Assembly: GCA_947034895.1 (NCBI GenBank)
Contig: OX344763.1
Span: forward strand, 43,647,025 to 43,711,024
Source of the DNA: Rhytidiadelphus loreus
Lineage: Eukaryota; Streptophyta; Bryopsida; Hypnales; Hylocomiaceae
Direction of reading: 5' to 3'
DNA: 64,000 bases
The notes beneath the pieces were generated by a model. That model was not told the DNA's origin. It made no database searches and saw only the letters and a list, made by a program, of their open reading frames with translations. Shown in pieces: positions 31,851-42,529 of the stretch (position 1 is the first letter of the stretch; each line of letters starts with the position of its first letter). A program made the translations under genes and the position numbers.

Positions 31851-33347
31851 ATGCCACGAACAAAGAAGGCTGCAAAGAGGAAACAAATGGAGCATGAAGG
31901 AGGTTCACACAATGAGGCAAGTAGGGACATTCCCTCTGATGCATGCAAGAGATTTTTGATCAAGTTGATCGTCAATTTCTATGAGTCGGAAACCACGATG
32001 TCACTACACAACAAATATGTTAGGTACAACGAGGAGTGCTAGCAAAATTTCAAGGCGGACATGTGGCAACTGATGATGAATGCGCTTAGCGTTCCGGAAT
32101 GGCACCACGAGACGAAGAAGAAAGGCTTTCCAAAATTCTTGGAGAATAGGGTCCACAATGCATTGTGGAATGCATCAATGGTGCTAGCAAGGTATGGCTC
32201 TCAATATCGGGAAAATGATGAGGATTTTCGTGAAGTCATTCTGAAAGCTGACTTGTTTGTTGCACGATGCAAGCCGTTTGCAAAGAGCTGTAACAGACGA
32301 GGATCTTTGGGTTGGTGGAATAGCACTGATGGAGTGGTTGAACTGAATTGGGGCAGACAACACCTCATAGCGCTTCCCGACACAGCACGAGTAATCGCTC
32401 AAGACCAAAAAACCATGAAGGGTGGATATGCAACAATTCGTAGGGTTCGAATTGAAGGTTGTCCAGGGATAGCTACATTTTGGGAGTTTGCAGCAAAGCT
32501 ATCCAATCAACACCGCACACAGCCTCATCTTGCGAGATTGGAACACTAGAACGAGTCAATGGCAATGCGGATTCCACATCCTGGAGTTATACGGTTTGCT
32601 GCAGTTCATAAAACAACAAATGAAGGGTATTCAAATTGGTGGAATGGCGGAACACTACGACACATGATGCACTTGGATAATGATTATCCAGACAACATTG
32701 CCATTCGGTTGCACTATTCGAAGCCAACAGAGGTAGAGTTGATTGAAGCTTACCGTCTCGAACGATTTAGGAAGAAGTGCACGCAACTCGCATGGGCATT
32801 ATTGCACATCATGAATGCGGTGCACATTTTTGGACATCTTCACAATGACATCTCTCCAGACAACATAATGTTTCACTTTCCTGAAGACGAGTCACGTGTG
32901 TACATTGGAGTCTGCGATTGGGGCATGACTACCGTAGCTTCTGAACCAATGAAGTCTTTATACACATTTACATGTGCGAGTGACATGGAGGAGGCTTTGA
33001 GAAAGAGGTGGTGGGTGGACCCGAAGATTGCGTATGTGCACAAAAGAGATGCAGATGGGTCAATCATTCCAAATCTATCACGTGCATCAGAAGAATATGC
33101 GGTTTGTAAACTTGCTCAATGCATCAACAAGGATTGCATGTCTGAAGAATACTACAAGTTACATCGGGAATCAGCTGAACTGACGAAGTTGAATCACCAC
33201 GTTTTGGCCCTTATGTTTCACTCATACATGGAGCGGCCTTGCAGTGAAGGTTCGAATTACCGTGGCGGTTTGTCTCACATCATCAATTTCTTTTCCGGTC
33301 GGTGCAATTGGCCTGTGCCGGATGAGCACTTCCGCCATTCATATTAG
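31851..33347 (+). pseudogene. Outer-element protein kinase with two in-frame TAGs
   Basis: The ATG at 31851 opens MPRTKKAAKRKQMEHEGG, aligning with the inner kinase. The same motifs are present: KGGYATIRRVRI, FAAKLS, HNDISPDNIMF, CDWGMT and the C-terminal PDEHFRHSY. TAG at 32040-32042 falls where the inner copy reads GTA (ECVDKF), and TAG at 32547-32549 falls where the inner copy has CAA (LEHQNES). There are no frameshifts over 499 codons, so decay is by point change only and fairly recent. An open frame extending left of 31851 into the array is not coding. Confidence 0.87.
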
Positions 33348-34917
33348 TAGTTCAACGTACTTTATAGTAGCATAGAACTATAGAGGTATGTAGTAAATAT
33401 AGAATGAGGATGTACGCGTGCACACTATATAGTGCCTAATTATGCAATGTAGATGTATGACCATATATGTGGAATATGATAATTATACATTTTGAAAGTT
33501 CGGTGTATTTGAGTAAGTACTATTTATGATTTTTTGTCACATGAAACTATGAAAGATACATATGACTTGAATGAAAAGGGCACTACTTGTTGTTGAATGC
33601 TGAGGTGGCAATTAGCAAGGGTGTGTGGAGATTGTTTTCATTTTAAGCTTTATAAACCCCATCGTCCAAGCAGCTTCAAACTTCAGAAGGTCATAGGAAT
33701 CTCAGATTTTGAAATTTTCCCAAACAAAAATTTCTTGCTTGTCAAACATAAGTATACCTTTGTATCCATTGTTCGGATTTTCAAAATCTCAAAGTATGTG
33801 GTGGGAAAACTGATTCAAAGATGACTTAGTGCATTGTCAATATCTGGGACATTGTGGCATAATGGCATTGCAAAAAAATTTTGGAGGTGTTAGGTGTGTT
33901 GGATTGCTTTGAAAATGGGTATGCATATGCCCAACTTCAATACCTACAGGAAAAAATTTTAATTTTATGGTGTGTAGTGCAAAAAAATTGAGCATGAGGC
34001 GGTCAAAGGCATCTGAAATTCTGGGGCATAGTGAAAAAAAAAAAAAAAAAGACTTTGAATGCAAATATCTCTTTATCCGTACGGTGAAAACTCCCAAAAA
34101 GTTTACCACACCCTCTCATACAAGTTCACTTCAAGATCTTACGGTTATATTTTCAAAGAAAACATTTTCACAACATCGTGAATGATCGCAGCAGAAATGG
34201 CAGTTTTCAGTGATTTTGGACCCAGAAAATGGCTCGGTCCTTTAGGGCTTAAGAAAGAAATGGTTAGAATAAAAATGTGTTGAATTCTACAGTTGGGAAC
34301 GATACAAAATTTTTAAGAATTTTAATTTTTTTCGAAGTCAAATTACTTTCATGAGTTCAAATGGGGATTCTTTCAATACTCCCTGAAGTACAAGAATGGG
34401 TTAATTTTTGGGCCTAAATCCTTATTAACTAAAAAAATGGCATTTCTATAAAACCCTAAAAAAATAGTACCATCGTGCATTTCAACGCTATTTAGTATTT
34501 AGACCTTGTACCTTTTTCTTTTTCTTTTTGCTAGAATAATTTTCATGACCGTCAATAGGGACCCTAAACAAAACTTATTGTATACCGAAGTTCAACAATG
34601 GGTTCTATTTCTTTTCATAGCTCATTTGAACCCCTAAAGGATAAAGCGTCCCTTCCGCTGACAAATAAATTTCAGGTTGGTACCTATGGGCTGAATTTGT
34701 CTCCTGATTTTCTTAAATTTTTTTTGAAGATAGAAAAATGGATTACCTTTGTGGAAATATAATTTTTTTCTCAATCGATACCCCTCTACAAAAGTTATGC
34801 CCATGTAACTCAAAACTTGGGAGACCGGGCAACACAAAGATTTTTCAGAATTAAAATTTTTTATTTCTAAATTTTTTTCACTCATACATTATACTTTTGT
34901 CAGGAAAAGGGCTTGGT
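33348..34917. other. Intergenic region with fragments of TTAA-flanked elements
   Basis: Around 34190-34252 the sequence GCAGAAATGGCAGTTTTCAG ... GGTCCTTTAGGGC followed by TTAA is the reverse complement of the left end of the 0.94-kb elements at 49881 and 53771. At 34633-34905, CCCCTAAAGGATAAAGCGTCC and following text match their right end. These look like one or two truncated copies inside the outer element. An A homopolymer occurs near 34034. No gene is supported. Confidence 0.6.
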
Positions 34918-35290
34918 TAAACCAGACCGTCGGATCAGGCCGTCGGATCGGATGTGGCCATCCGATCAGACTGTCGGAAGAGGATATCCGATCAGACTGT
35001 CCGATAAGGCCGTCGGGTCGGACCTGGCCATTGGATCAGGCCGTCGGATCAGATGTGGCCATCCGATCAGACCGTCGGAAGAGCATACCCAGTCGGACCG
35101 TCCGATTAGGCCGTCGGAAGAGGCCGTCGGATCGGAAGTGGCTGTCCGATCGGCCAGGTCGTTGGAAGCCCCAGACAAACCGTCCGACGTCGGGCAAGGT
35201 AACTTTTAATTTATCCTAAGTAAAAAAAAAACGGACGTCCGGGGGGTTCCAGACGCGGACGCTGGATGTCTCGGCGTCCTGGCAACCCTG
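34918..35290. repeat. Right terminal array of the outer hAT element
   Basis: A regular array of GCCGTCGGATC, CCATCCGATCAGACTGTCGG and related units, then GGACGTCCGG and the terminus ending GGCAACCCTG. Presumed subterminal transposase binding sites. It lies 3' of the kinase gene, so unlike the inner right end it is not adjacent to a promoter. Confidence 0.8.
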
Positions 35291-36282
35291 GCTTCCCGGG
35301 GTCCATTCTTGGATGTTCCGGTTTTAGCCGAAAGAGCCCCTCCTTCCGGACTGGTCTTGGTCCGGGTGGACATCCCCTTCCCGTCCGGTTGAGACAGCTT
35401 TCCTCCCTGTTGACCTCCTAACTTCTTGTCAGCCGGAGATCCCCGGTTCCCCACCGTCGTCTTCAGCCGTTTCCGGTGGATGAGGGGTACTCCATCGTCC
35501 TCCTCGTCTTTTTCCTACCAGTTCCTCATATTCTTCTTGGGCGTTCCGGCTGGCGGAGTACTGTCGTGTTCGGTGTCGGAACTCTCATCGTCCGACGCTC
35601 CGAACTTGGAGAGAGCCATCTGGACCCTCCATTCACTCTCCTCGGTTGTTGTGAGGAGTCCCTGCTTCCGGTAGAGATGGAAGAGGTAGGGGCAGAGCGG
35701 GGTTCCTCTGCTCTTCTTGGTGTTGGCGCAAAGTCCGGCCACCAACAGGCACATATACTTCGCCCAATCTACTCGCATCTCCCCGCTCAAAGCTCCAAAA
35801 ATTGTATTGCCCACCGAGTGGGTCAATATCGTGGGCTTTTCCGGATATAGAATGGAGAGCAAAAACTCCAGCAGGCACCGATGCCGCGAGTTTATGCAAT
35901 CCGCCACAGCAAACCCGTCCTTGGAATCCGCTCCTTGGGAAAACAGCCCCTTCACATAGCTGTCCCGGGATTTGGCCTTGGACGTCCCTCCTTCCCGAAA
36001 ATTATACACTTCTCTCCAGATCTTCTCGGTCCACTTGTTTGGCGTTGCCCGGACAGTTTTTGCAAACTGGTTTGGAGCGCCCACTTGCAGCTCCCGGATC
36101 ACTTCTTCGTTTTTGAACCCCCAGGGCTTCCCGTGAAGCCCTTCACAGCTTATGGCCGTCAGGTCGTCAATCAACTCTGCCCTCTCCCGATCGGTCTTGG
36201 GTTCTACCGGCGCTACCCCTCTCAACTTTACTTCTCCCTGAGGCGCATTTGGTTTAGTGGCGGCGCCACTACGTTTAGGCAT
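35291..36282 (-). pseudogene. R2 ORF, 5' half, cut by the outer hAT element
   Basis: The ATG at 36282 opens MPKRSGAATKPNAPQGEVKL. It matches the R1 ORF in KPWGFKNEEVIRELQVGAPN, LLEFLLSILYPEKPTILTH, NTIFGALSGEM and LCPYLFHLYRKQGLL. TAG at 35515-35517 is followed in frame by an acidic/basic region (EKDEEDDGVPLIHRKRLKTT) and by TSKNGPREA, where the frame crosses into 560 after removal of the outer element. The first part is better preserved than in R1. Function unrecognised. Confidence 0.7.
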
Positions 36283-36821
36283 CCGTCCTCACTTCTACCT
36301 CTACCTCATGCTCTCTTCTAGCCGCACGTCTCGTATCCCACCCAAAACCCAATCTAATGTTTTGCGCGTACAACTCAATCCACGCGCCTTCCTTCAGCCC
36401 AGTGCCTCCTTAAATTTCACAGCGTCTAAGTGGGAAAGAACTCCAACAACACACACAAAGAGAAAACAAAACGCCTAAGAGTTGGAGAGAAAGAGAGAGA
36501 GAGCTGAAAAATCTGAGAGCTAGGACGCCAAAGTGAAAATGAGCTCTCAAACCCTAAGCCAGGGTTTATGTACCCCGAAAACTAGTCCGGATTGCCCTTC
36601 CGGTTTCCGGCCTTTTGATCCTCCGGTCCTCCGATCTCAATCTGGAACTAGAATACTTTCCGGCTTCCATTCCGATTCTGGATGGTAGTTGGTTTACTCT
36701 CCTAATTATCCTAAGTTCAAACAATTTCCTAATCTTTACACACTTCCGGCTTAATTCCTCTTGGATTAGAATCTAAAATCTTGATTCCTAGAAAAAAAAT
36801 TCAAAATTCCGGTTGCGACAC
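36283..36821. other. R2 upstream region
   Basis: Leader and promoter side of R2, rich in TTCCGG/CCGGA as in R1 at 22340-22700; for example ACTTTCCGGCTTCCATTCCG. A GA-rich run lies at 36480-36505. The probable end of R2 is near 36815-36825, just before the methyltransferase-like exons. Confidence 0.5.
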
Positions 36822-37580
36822 CATCACGCAGTTGGGGTCCCCGTGGGCAAAGACGACATCCTCACCAACCTTTGCTTTAAAGAAGACTTGACCATGAACA
36901 GGGACGTACCTTGGCGAGGCCCTTGGGAGAAGGCCCGACAGTTCATGCAGATGTTAATGGAGGCCCTGACACGGCTGACAGAACCTGGAGACATCATTGT
37001 CGATTGCAATGCAGCCACAGGTATTTTTGGTTCTTTTCTTACTTCAAGATCATTAATATTGTACCATAAACTTCATATTTTGATGTTGTTTTCTAATATT
37101 TGCTGGACTTGATCATAGGATCCACTATTCAAGCCTGCCGCGCCACGCGCCGTCATATACTGGCTTTTGGTGGGCGAACTACCACAGTTTTGCAAAGGCG
37201 GTGGTGGGCGAACCTACCACAATTCTGCGAAAGACGTACCTGTGCAGCCAGTCAAAAAGACATCTTGATTCAGTAAGTAAGTTTTACTTTGATCTACTTA
37301 TTTGTTCACGAAGATTCATCAAACTCTCTTGTATTCTAATATCTTTTTTGCTGGACTTTGCAGGAAAGCCAAAGATTTGATGTCCTGTCAAACTGTTCCT
37401 TTCTTCGCCAATGCGGCTTTTTTTCCTAGCCTTCCAAGACCATTTCAGCTACTGTGTTACGCTAAGGCTATTTGTAGGGATTTTGTGATCCAAAACCCGA
37501 GACCCACTTCCAGAGCCTATTCAGTAGATCCTCGTGTACTTCAGTTCATAGATGATTGTGCTGTGGAGTCAGACTCGTAG
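36822..37580 (+). pseudogene. 3' part of a spliced methyltransferase-like gene
   Basis: Three exons joined in frame by GT-AG introns: to 37020 (ACAG^GTATTT), 37119-37272 (ends ATTCA^GTAAGT), and 37363-37580 (starts after TTTGCAG, ends TAG). The product contains LTEPGDIIVDCNAATGSTIQ, which resembles motif I (AdoMet-binding, D...G.G) of N4-cytosine/N6-adenine DNA methyltransferases, with PWRGPWEKARQFMQML before it in the place of the usual K-P-x-x-L helix. Exon 2 holds a tandem duplication of about 34 bases (GGTGGGCGAACTACCACA and a near copy). The 5' part is missing at the R2 boundary, so this is probably a truncated gene. The family assignment is tentative. Confidence 0.4.
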
Positions 37581-38329
37581 ATATCAAATAGTGAGGATAG
37601 TTCGACTTCCGACTTGTGTTAGTATGTGAAGTCTTCATATCTAGTACTCTGGATAGATGACGGGCATGTACTTGATTTTTAGGATTATTATTTTCTATTA
37701 TATTGAAATTTGAGGTTTCCTTCATGATCTCTATGCACTGTGAAAACCAAATTTTCTTATTGTACAAGCTTAACCACAATCACTCCTCTTTTACATGACC
37801 TTAAGCCCCCAGTGCCATCACCAGCGAAGCCTTACTGAAGCCCCTATCGCTACTTTGGAGTCTTACATTACCACCAGTAAGAATGTGTGCACACCAGCGT
37901 TCAAGCAAGGGCTTATTTTTTAGGGCATTAGTCACATTAGTCACAGTTGAGGGAATTGGCCACAACTATTGATTGGGGGGATGGAATTGTCTAAGATTTG
38001 TTGTGCATTTTCTTTACTGTATGGGGCATCCACATGCAATTCGCTTGTCCTCACATCTTGTAGATGAATTTGGTAGGATGATCCAATGTTCTCACTGTGT
38101 TGATGCAGTTTAATTTCGTTCGATGGTCCTAGTCTCTTATAAATGAAGTTGGTAGGATGATTCTCTTACACCGTAACCACGTTCAACCTTTGTCGCCACA
38201 CAAACATGATTTTGTAAAAGTAGTGTCATGTTGTTTCTCGCAAATTGGAAAGCCGCAGATGAGAGGTCCAGAAATTCTAATGGCAAAGTATTCTTGAGGC
38301 AGCTGAATTATAATTCATCCACAATATTT
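37581..38329. other. Spacer, nothing recognised
   Basis: Sequence 3' of the methyltransferase-like exons with no supported feature. GATGGATGATTCTC-type near-duplicates around 38070 and 38150 are short. Confidence 0.35.
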
Positions 38330-38770
38330 CAACTGCTTGCATCCACATTTTTCATCCATTGTCATCCATAATTTTTCATCCGCCTGCATCTACACTTTTC
38401 ATCAATTGTCATCCATATTTTTCATCCACTTCCATCCATATTTTTTCACCCACTTTCATCCTAATTTTTCTTCTACTTCCATCTCTATTTTTCATCCACT
38501 TCCATCCCTATTTTCTCATCCACATTCGTCCATATTTTTCATCCAATTCCATCCAAATTTGTCTTCCACTGTAACCCACATTTGTCATCCACTGTCATCC
38601 ATCTTTTTCATCTAATTCTTCCAATTCTTTTCATCCATTTTTTCAAACAACTTTCTTCCATTTCTTCTATGGAATTTCCAGAATTCCCGGAAATTTCCAG
38701 AAATTTCATCCATTTTTCATCAACTTTCATCCACTTTTCTATCCATTTTTTTCCCCACTTTTTGGGTTTT
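38330..38770 (+). repeat. Degenerate minisatellite of about 20-22 bp units (TTTTTCATCCACTTCCATCC)
   Basis: About 20 imperfect copies of a TTCATCCA-based unit run through this block. Three overlapping long frames exist here only because the repeat lacks stops; none is coding. Confidence 0.9.
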
Positions 38771-39937
38771 CATTCTAAGATTTCAGCTCCCCGCTCACCA
38801 ATCCCCGCTCACCAATTCCCGCTTCTCGCTCGCCACTCGCTCCCTAGCATTCCCCCCATTGTTGTAGTGCATTGATCCGGTTATCAACAAGTGGAACAAT
38901 TCATTAAATTTGGGTATTAGAGAACAGTATAGATGAAGGGTCGGGTCTTAGTTGTTGATCTGGATATCTTCAAACGGAAGAATTCATTAGAAGACAAAGT
39001 AACGATCTCTATTAGATAGCTACCACTTGCCACAATTTTTAGCCGGGCATCAATATTGTGGGCAAGGATACCAAATTGAGTGCTAGAGTTTGGTGCCTAC
39101 CATTCCAATTTCTTTGTGTTTTTTGCTCTCCTTTGTTGTGTGTTGCGTTTCTTCTTGCTCCATTGGATTTGGTCAATTTAGTTTTATCTTCTTGCATTAG
39201 GAAAAATCTAAGGCCCCAAGAGGGCTGCGAGTTTAGACCCTCCGGAATAGTAATAAGCAGAAATGGTGCAATTGTAGAAAAAATCAATAAGAATGATGCG
39301 GCACTACTAGTGCCATAGTAGAGCCACATCAGTGCCACCGCACTGTTGCAGTAGTGCCACAACAGATTGCGCAATTAAATTTATTTATTTTGAATGTAAA
39401 TAAATAAATTTGGTTACTACATCATAGCGTTGTCGAAAATAAACTGTTAATGACCTTGTTGAGGGCTCAAATTTTTCCTAATGTTGTTTCTTTATGAACA
39501 AATAAGTGCTTCCAGTTGAATTTAGGATGACGTGGACGTGTAGAGGAGTTTCTAGGCTTAGCTTGTCATGTAAGTTGGTTTTCTAGGATTTGAGGTTCTA
39601 GTTCCAAAGCGTTTTTTTGCTAAAGTGGTACTACGTGTGGATTTGGATTGAGAGGAAGCGAGGAAGGTCTACTACATCCTCTCTTGTAAGTTAGCTTCAA
39701 ATTTGTTGATGTAGATTTTTGTTGGACCCGATTGTAGGTCAAAAGCCAATAGTAATGTTGTCGTCTAAGTCCAAAGCTAAATTTTCCATCTACTTTACAC
39801 AATTGCATAGCACACACTTGTAGCCTTGTAGGGCAATGAAAACTTGTTTAGCACAAAACTTGATGCACAAGGATGTGGTCCTAAATTTGGAAGTTTTGTG
39901 TAGATAGTCTGATTCTTGAAGCAATCATCTCAAATTT
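38771..39937. other. Non-coding spacer
   Basis: No ORF with recognisable content. A short inverted motif AGTAGTGCCA/TGGCACTACT occurs near 39303-39361. Confidence 0.3.
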
Positions 39938-40535
39938 AGGGTTTCAATTTTGTTCTTTGTAGTGCTAACATTAAGATACATTATTTGAAGATCTAGATTA
40001 GTGAGGTTTTGCGTGGAAGATTAATAGTAGTTGTGGAGTCAACAAAATTTGACATGTTTGTTTGAAGTAATCTTAAAGGTGTGATTGTTTGTTAATGTAG
40101 GTTGGAAACTAACACTTTTTTTAATTAAGTCCCTAGTAAACATTGCACAAAACACAAACTCCCAGAAGTTCAAGGTCCAATCAAAAGACCGACAATTGTA
40201 TCAGATAACGATCGTGTTTTTTTGCCATTAATTGCTTAATCCATGAAGATTAACATTAATGATAACTTTAATTTTGTTCTCAGTAGTGCTTTAGGGTTTC
40301 AGTTTTGTCCTTCAAGATTCAATTTTGTTCTTGGTGGTACTAATATTAAGATATGTTAAATGAAGAGCTAGATTAGTGAAGTTTTACTTAGAAGAATATG
40401 GGGAGCTATAGAGTGTACCTAATTTGACTTGTTTACTTGAAGTGATTCTCACGTTGTGATTGTTTGTTATTGTAGGTTTAAAAGGCTCTTTTTATTCAAT
40501 CCCTAGTGCAACATTATACGGAATACAACCTCTTG
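39938..40535 (+). repeat. Diverged direct repeat, two units of about 230 bp
   Basis: Units at about 39938-40165 and 40288-40525 share GGGTTTCAATTTTGTTCTT-like starts, TAAGATA, GAAG.(T/G)CTAGATTAGTGA, TTTGAC(A/T)TGTTT and GTGATTGTTTGTTA.TGTAGGTT. Their origin is unknown; probably parts of an old transposon. Confidence 0.75.
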
Positions 40536-41187
40536 GATTTTGGGGAATAATCAATTGTTTTGGAAAAATGTAGTTATTTGGTTGTAATTGATGTGGACTT
40601 CGTTTTGTTAAGCTTTGGTTTTGGTACATCAAGGGCCATGGTGATTTGTTAGAGCATTGAATGCTTAGAACAAAAGATAGGTCTAGAAACCCTAAATCTG
40701 GTGATGAAGGTGATCAGAAGGTTTTAGAGGGTGGGATTGGTAGTTTGTGGCAGACGATAAACGTAGAATTACGTTCTTTTTACCTACTGTGGTTGACTTG
40801 TGAGTTTACATTTCTTCTTGAGTTGATCCCGATCTTTTCAAAGTTGCAAATAAGATTGTTTGTTTGCTGGAGTTAACTCCGACTTGAACTGAATTTTCAG
40901 GTGGAAAATCCTAGAATCTCAGTTCGTGAGAGCAATCGTAACAAAATCAAGTTTAATATTCTTTATCAAATTTCTTTTTTCTGAATTAGTCAATGGTGGA
41001 ATTGTAGTGATGAAGGTGGAGAAGATGATTTTTTGGTTTTGGAGTGAAATCCTAAATTGGGGTTTGAAAATTAGCTATTAGATTGATTGATCAATTGTAT
41101 ATGTGTGAGCAATCGTGTGGCTACCAATTGAGAAGCTAAACATTCAACATAGAACATCCAAATACAAATCAAAGTCTGATTGTGGAT
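40536..41187. other. Non-coding spacer
   Basis: AT-rich sequence without supported features. Confidence 0.3.
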
Positions 41188-42520
41188 CAAGGTTCACTTG
41201 ATGAATTCCAACGTCCAAGGCAAAATCACGTCCATTTTTCGGACATTCGGATTTCTGGACTCAGCAGACTCTATGTTGACATTGGATAGCACTGTTGGAA
41301 AATTATAACGGGCCCCAGTATAGGGATTTCAGATGGCCCATTGAAAAGTAGTGTTCAAATTTGGACAATGCGTCAGAAAGCGCACTCCAAATTCGGACAG
41401 CCCACTTCAGACGCCTAGTTTTTTTCACATTTTCAAACACCTCCTCAAAAACTTGTCCATAACTTTTATTTGGAAGGTCCAAACTTCAAACGGATATTTG
41501 AAGATGAAACCTTGCTTGATTTCCAAACATATTCTAGTTCAAAGCTTTTCAGAAAAAGGTATTCTACTATGCTAAAATGAGGTATGAATATGTGCTTTTC
41601 TTACATTTTATTTCGGACGGTTGGTCCCACTTGGCCACTTTGGACGGCAAATTTTGGATGCCCATTTTTTTCTTATTTTTTAACACTTATCCGCCCTAAG
41701 CAATTGTTGATTGTTGGTCTAGTTGTCCGACAATTGACTGCTGACTTGTTTGTACAGTTGTCCGCTTATACAAAAATTGAAAAATTCTAAAAAATACAGA
41801 TTTGCTTTCTAATTAAGATTGTTATTTAATGATTAAGCATCCTATGTAGCAAAAATGTATTCAAAGAAAGATTAATTCAAGTTTTTCTTTCACACATTTA
41901 AATATGCACTCTAAATGCTAAACCCTTAACCCTAAACTCTAAACTTTCAATTTTACATTAGTTACCAAAAATATTGGTGTAATGTGCAGAATATTTTTTA
42001 TTTTTTATTTCTTTTAGATGTGATTATCATGATGTACAACATATGTACTTATATAGACCTCATAGACTTATTCATATATGTTTTCAATGTATTTTTAGTT
42101 TTTCTACATATTCAATTATAATGTGCGAATTTACAAATGTGGAACATACAATTATAACTTGAAGTGTTCTTTAAGTTTTGTTGTAAAATGCATTAATAGT
42201 TTGAAACAACAAAGTATACATAATACAAGCAATTGTATTATTTTGTTATTGTATTAGAGGATGTTACAAATAATTCTTTAAGCAATTTAATGTAATTTAA
42301 TGTAGTTTAATGTAGTTCAAGATTAAATATTGCATTCATACAACGAAAATGTAATTGAAGTTATTTTGATATTTTTCTACACCCTTATACTTATATTTAC
42401 ATCTTAAACTATATAAATTGTAAATTGTCAACAATATATCCCATACAAAAAATATTGGTGCTTATGTAGTGAAAAATATGATTGACCTTCAAATATGATG
42501 ACCCCTCATGTATCACAATT
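41188..42520. mobile_element. Third, decayed fragment of the four-gene hAT family
   Basis: CAAGGTTCACTTGATGAATTCC at 41188 and AACGTCCAAGG followed by CAAAATCACGTCCATTTTTC match the left terminus of the inner element (2527-2580). Scattered TTTGGACGG, GTCCGACA and TGTCCGC relics follow, then a telo-box run CTAAACCCTTAACCCTAAAC (about 41918) and text similar to 26790-27400 of the outer element. No gene remains and I cannot see the right end, so this is a truncated or internally deleted copy. Confidence 0.65.
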
Positions 42521-42529
42521 ATGCTAGGC

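Larger units (their letters stand above)
561..35290. mobile_element. Outer hAT-superfamily element (about 20.1 kb of own sequence, 34.7 kb with nested insertions)
   Basis: The left end is CAAGGTTGACGAATT and the right end, reverse-complemented, is CAGGGTTGCCAGG: an imperfect hAT-style terminal inverted repeat flanked by the exact 8-bp duplication GCTTCCCG. Removing the inner hAT element (14,621 bp plus its 8-bp duplication) leaves about 20.1 kb, which still contains R1 (about 3.75 kb). The order is: transposase (minus, split), RING-protein gene (minus, split), UIM-protein gene (plus), kinase gene (plus). The transposase, RING and kinase genes carry stops or frameshifts and the BED domain is missing, so this copy is probably immobile by itself. 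Only the UIM-protein gene is still fully open. Confidence 0.9.

Noticed and set aside
198..35517. Altered genetic code with TAG as a sense codon
   Set aside because: TAG stops align with different residues (Gln, Trp, Val) in sister copies, TGA and TAA also occur, and the methyltransferase-like gene appears to end in TAG. Ordinary decay explains it better.
35426..36321. Plus-strand ORFs opposite R2
   Set aside because: Shadow frames of the minus-strand R2 ORF, which is supported by homology to R1.
38337..38875. His/Ser/Phe-rich ORFs
   Set aside because: All three overlapping frames are translations of the TTCATCCA minisatellite.
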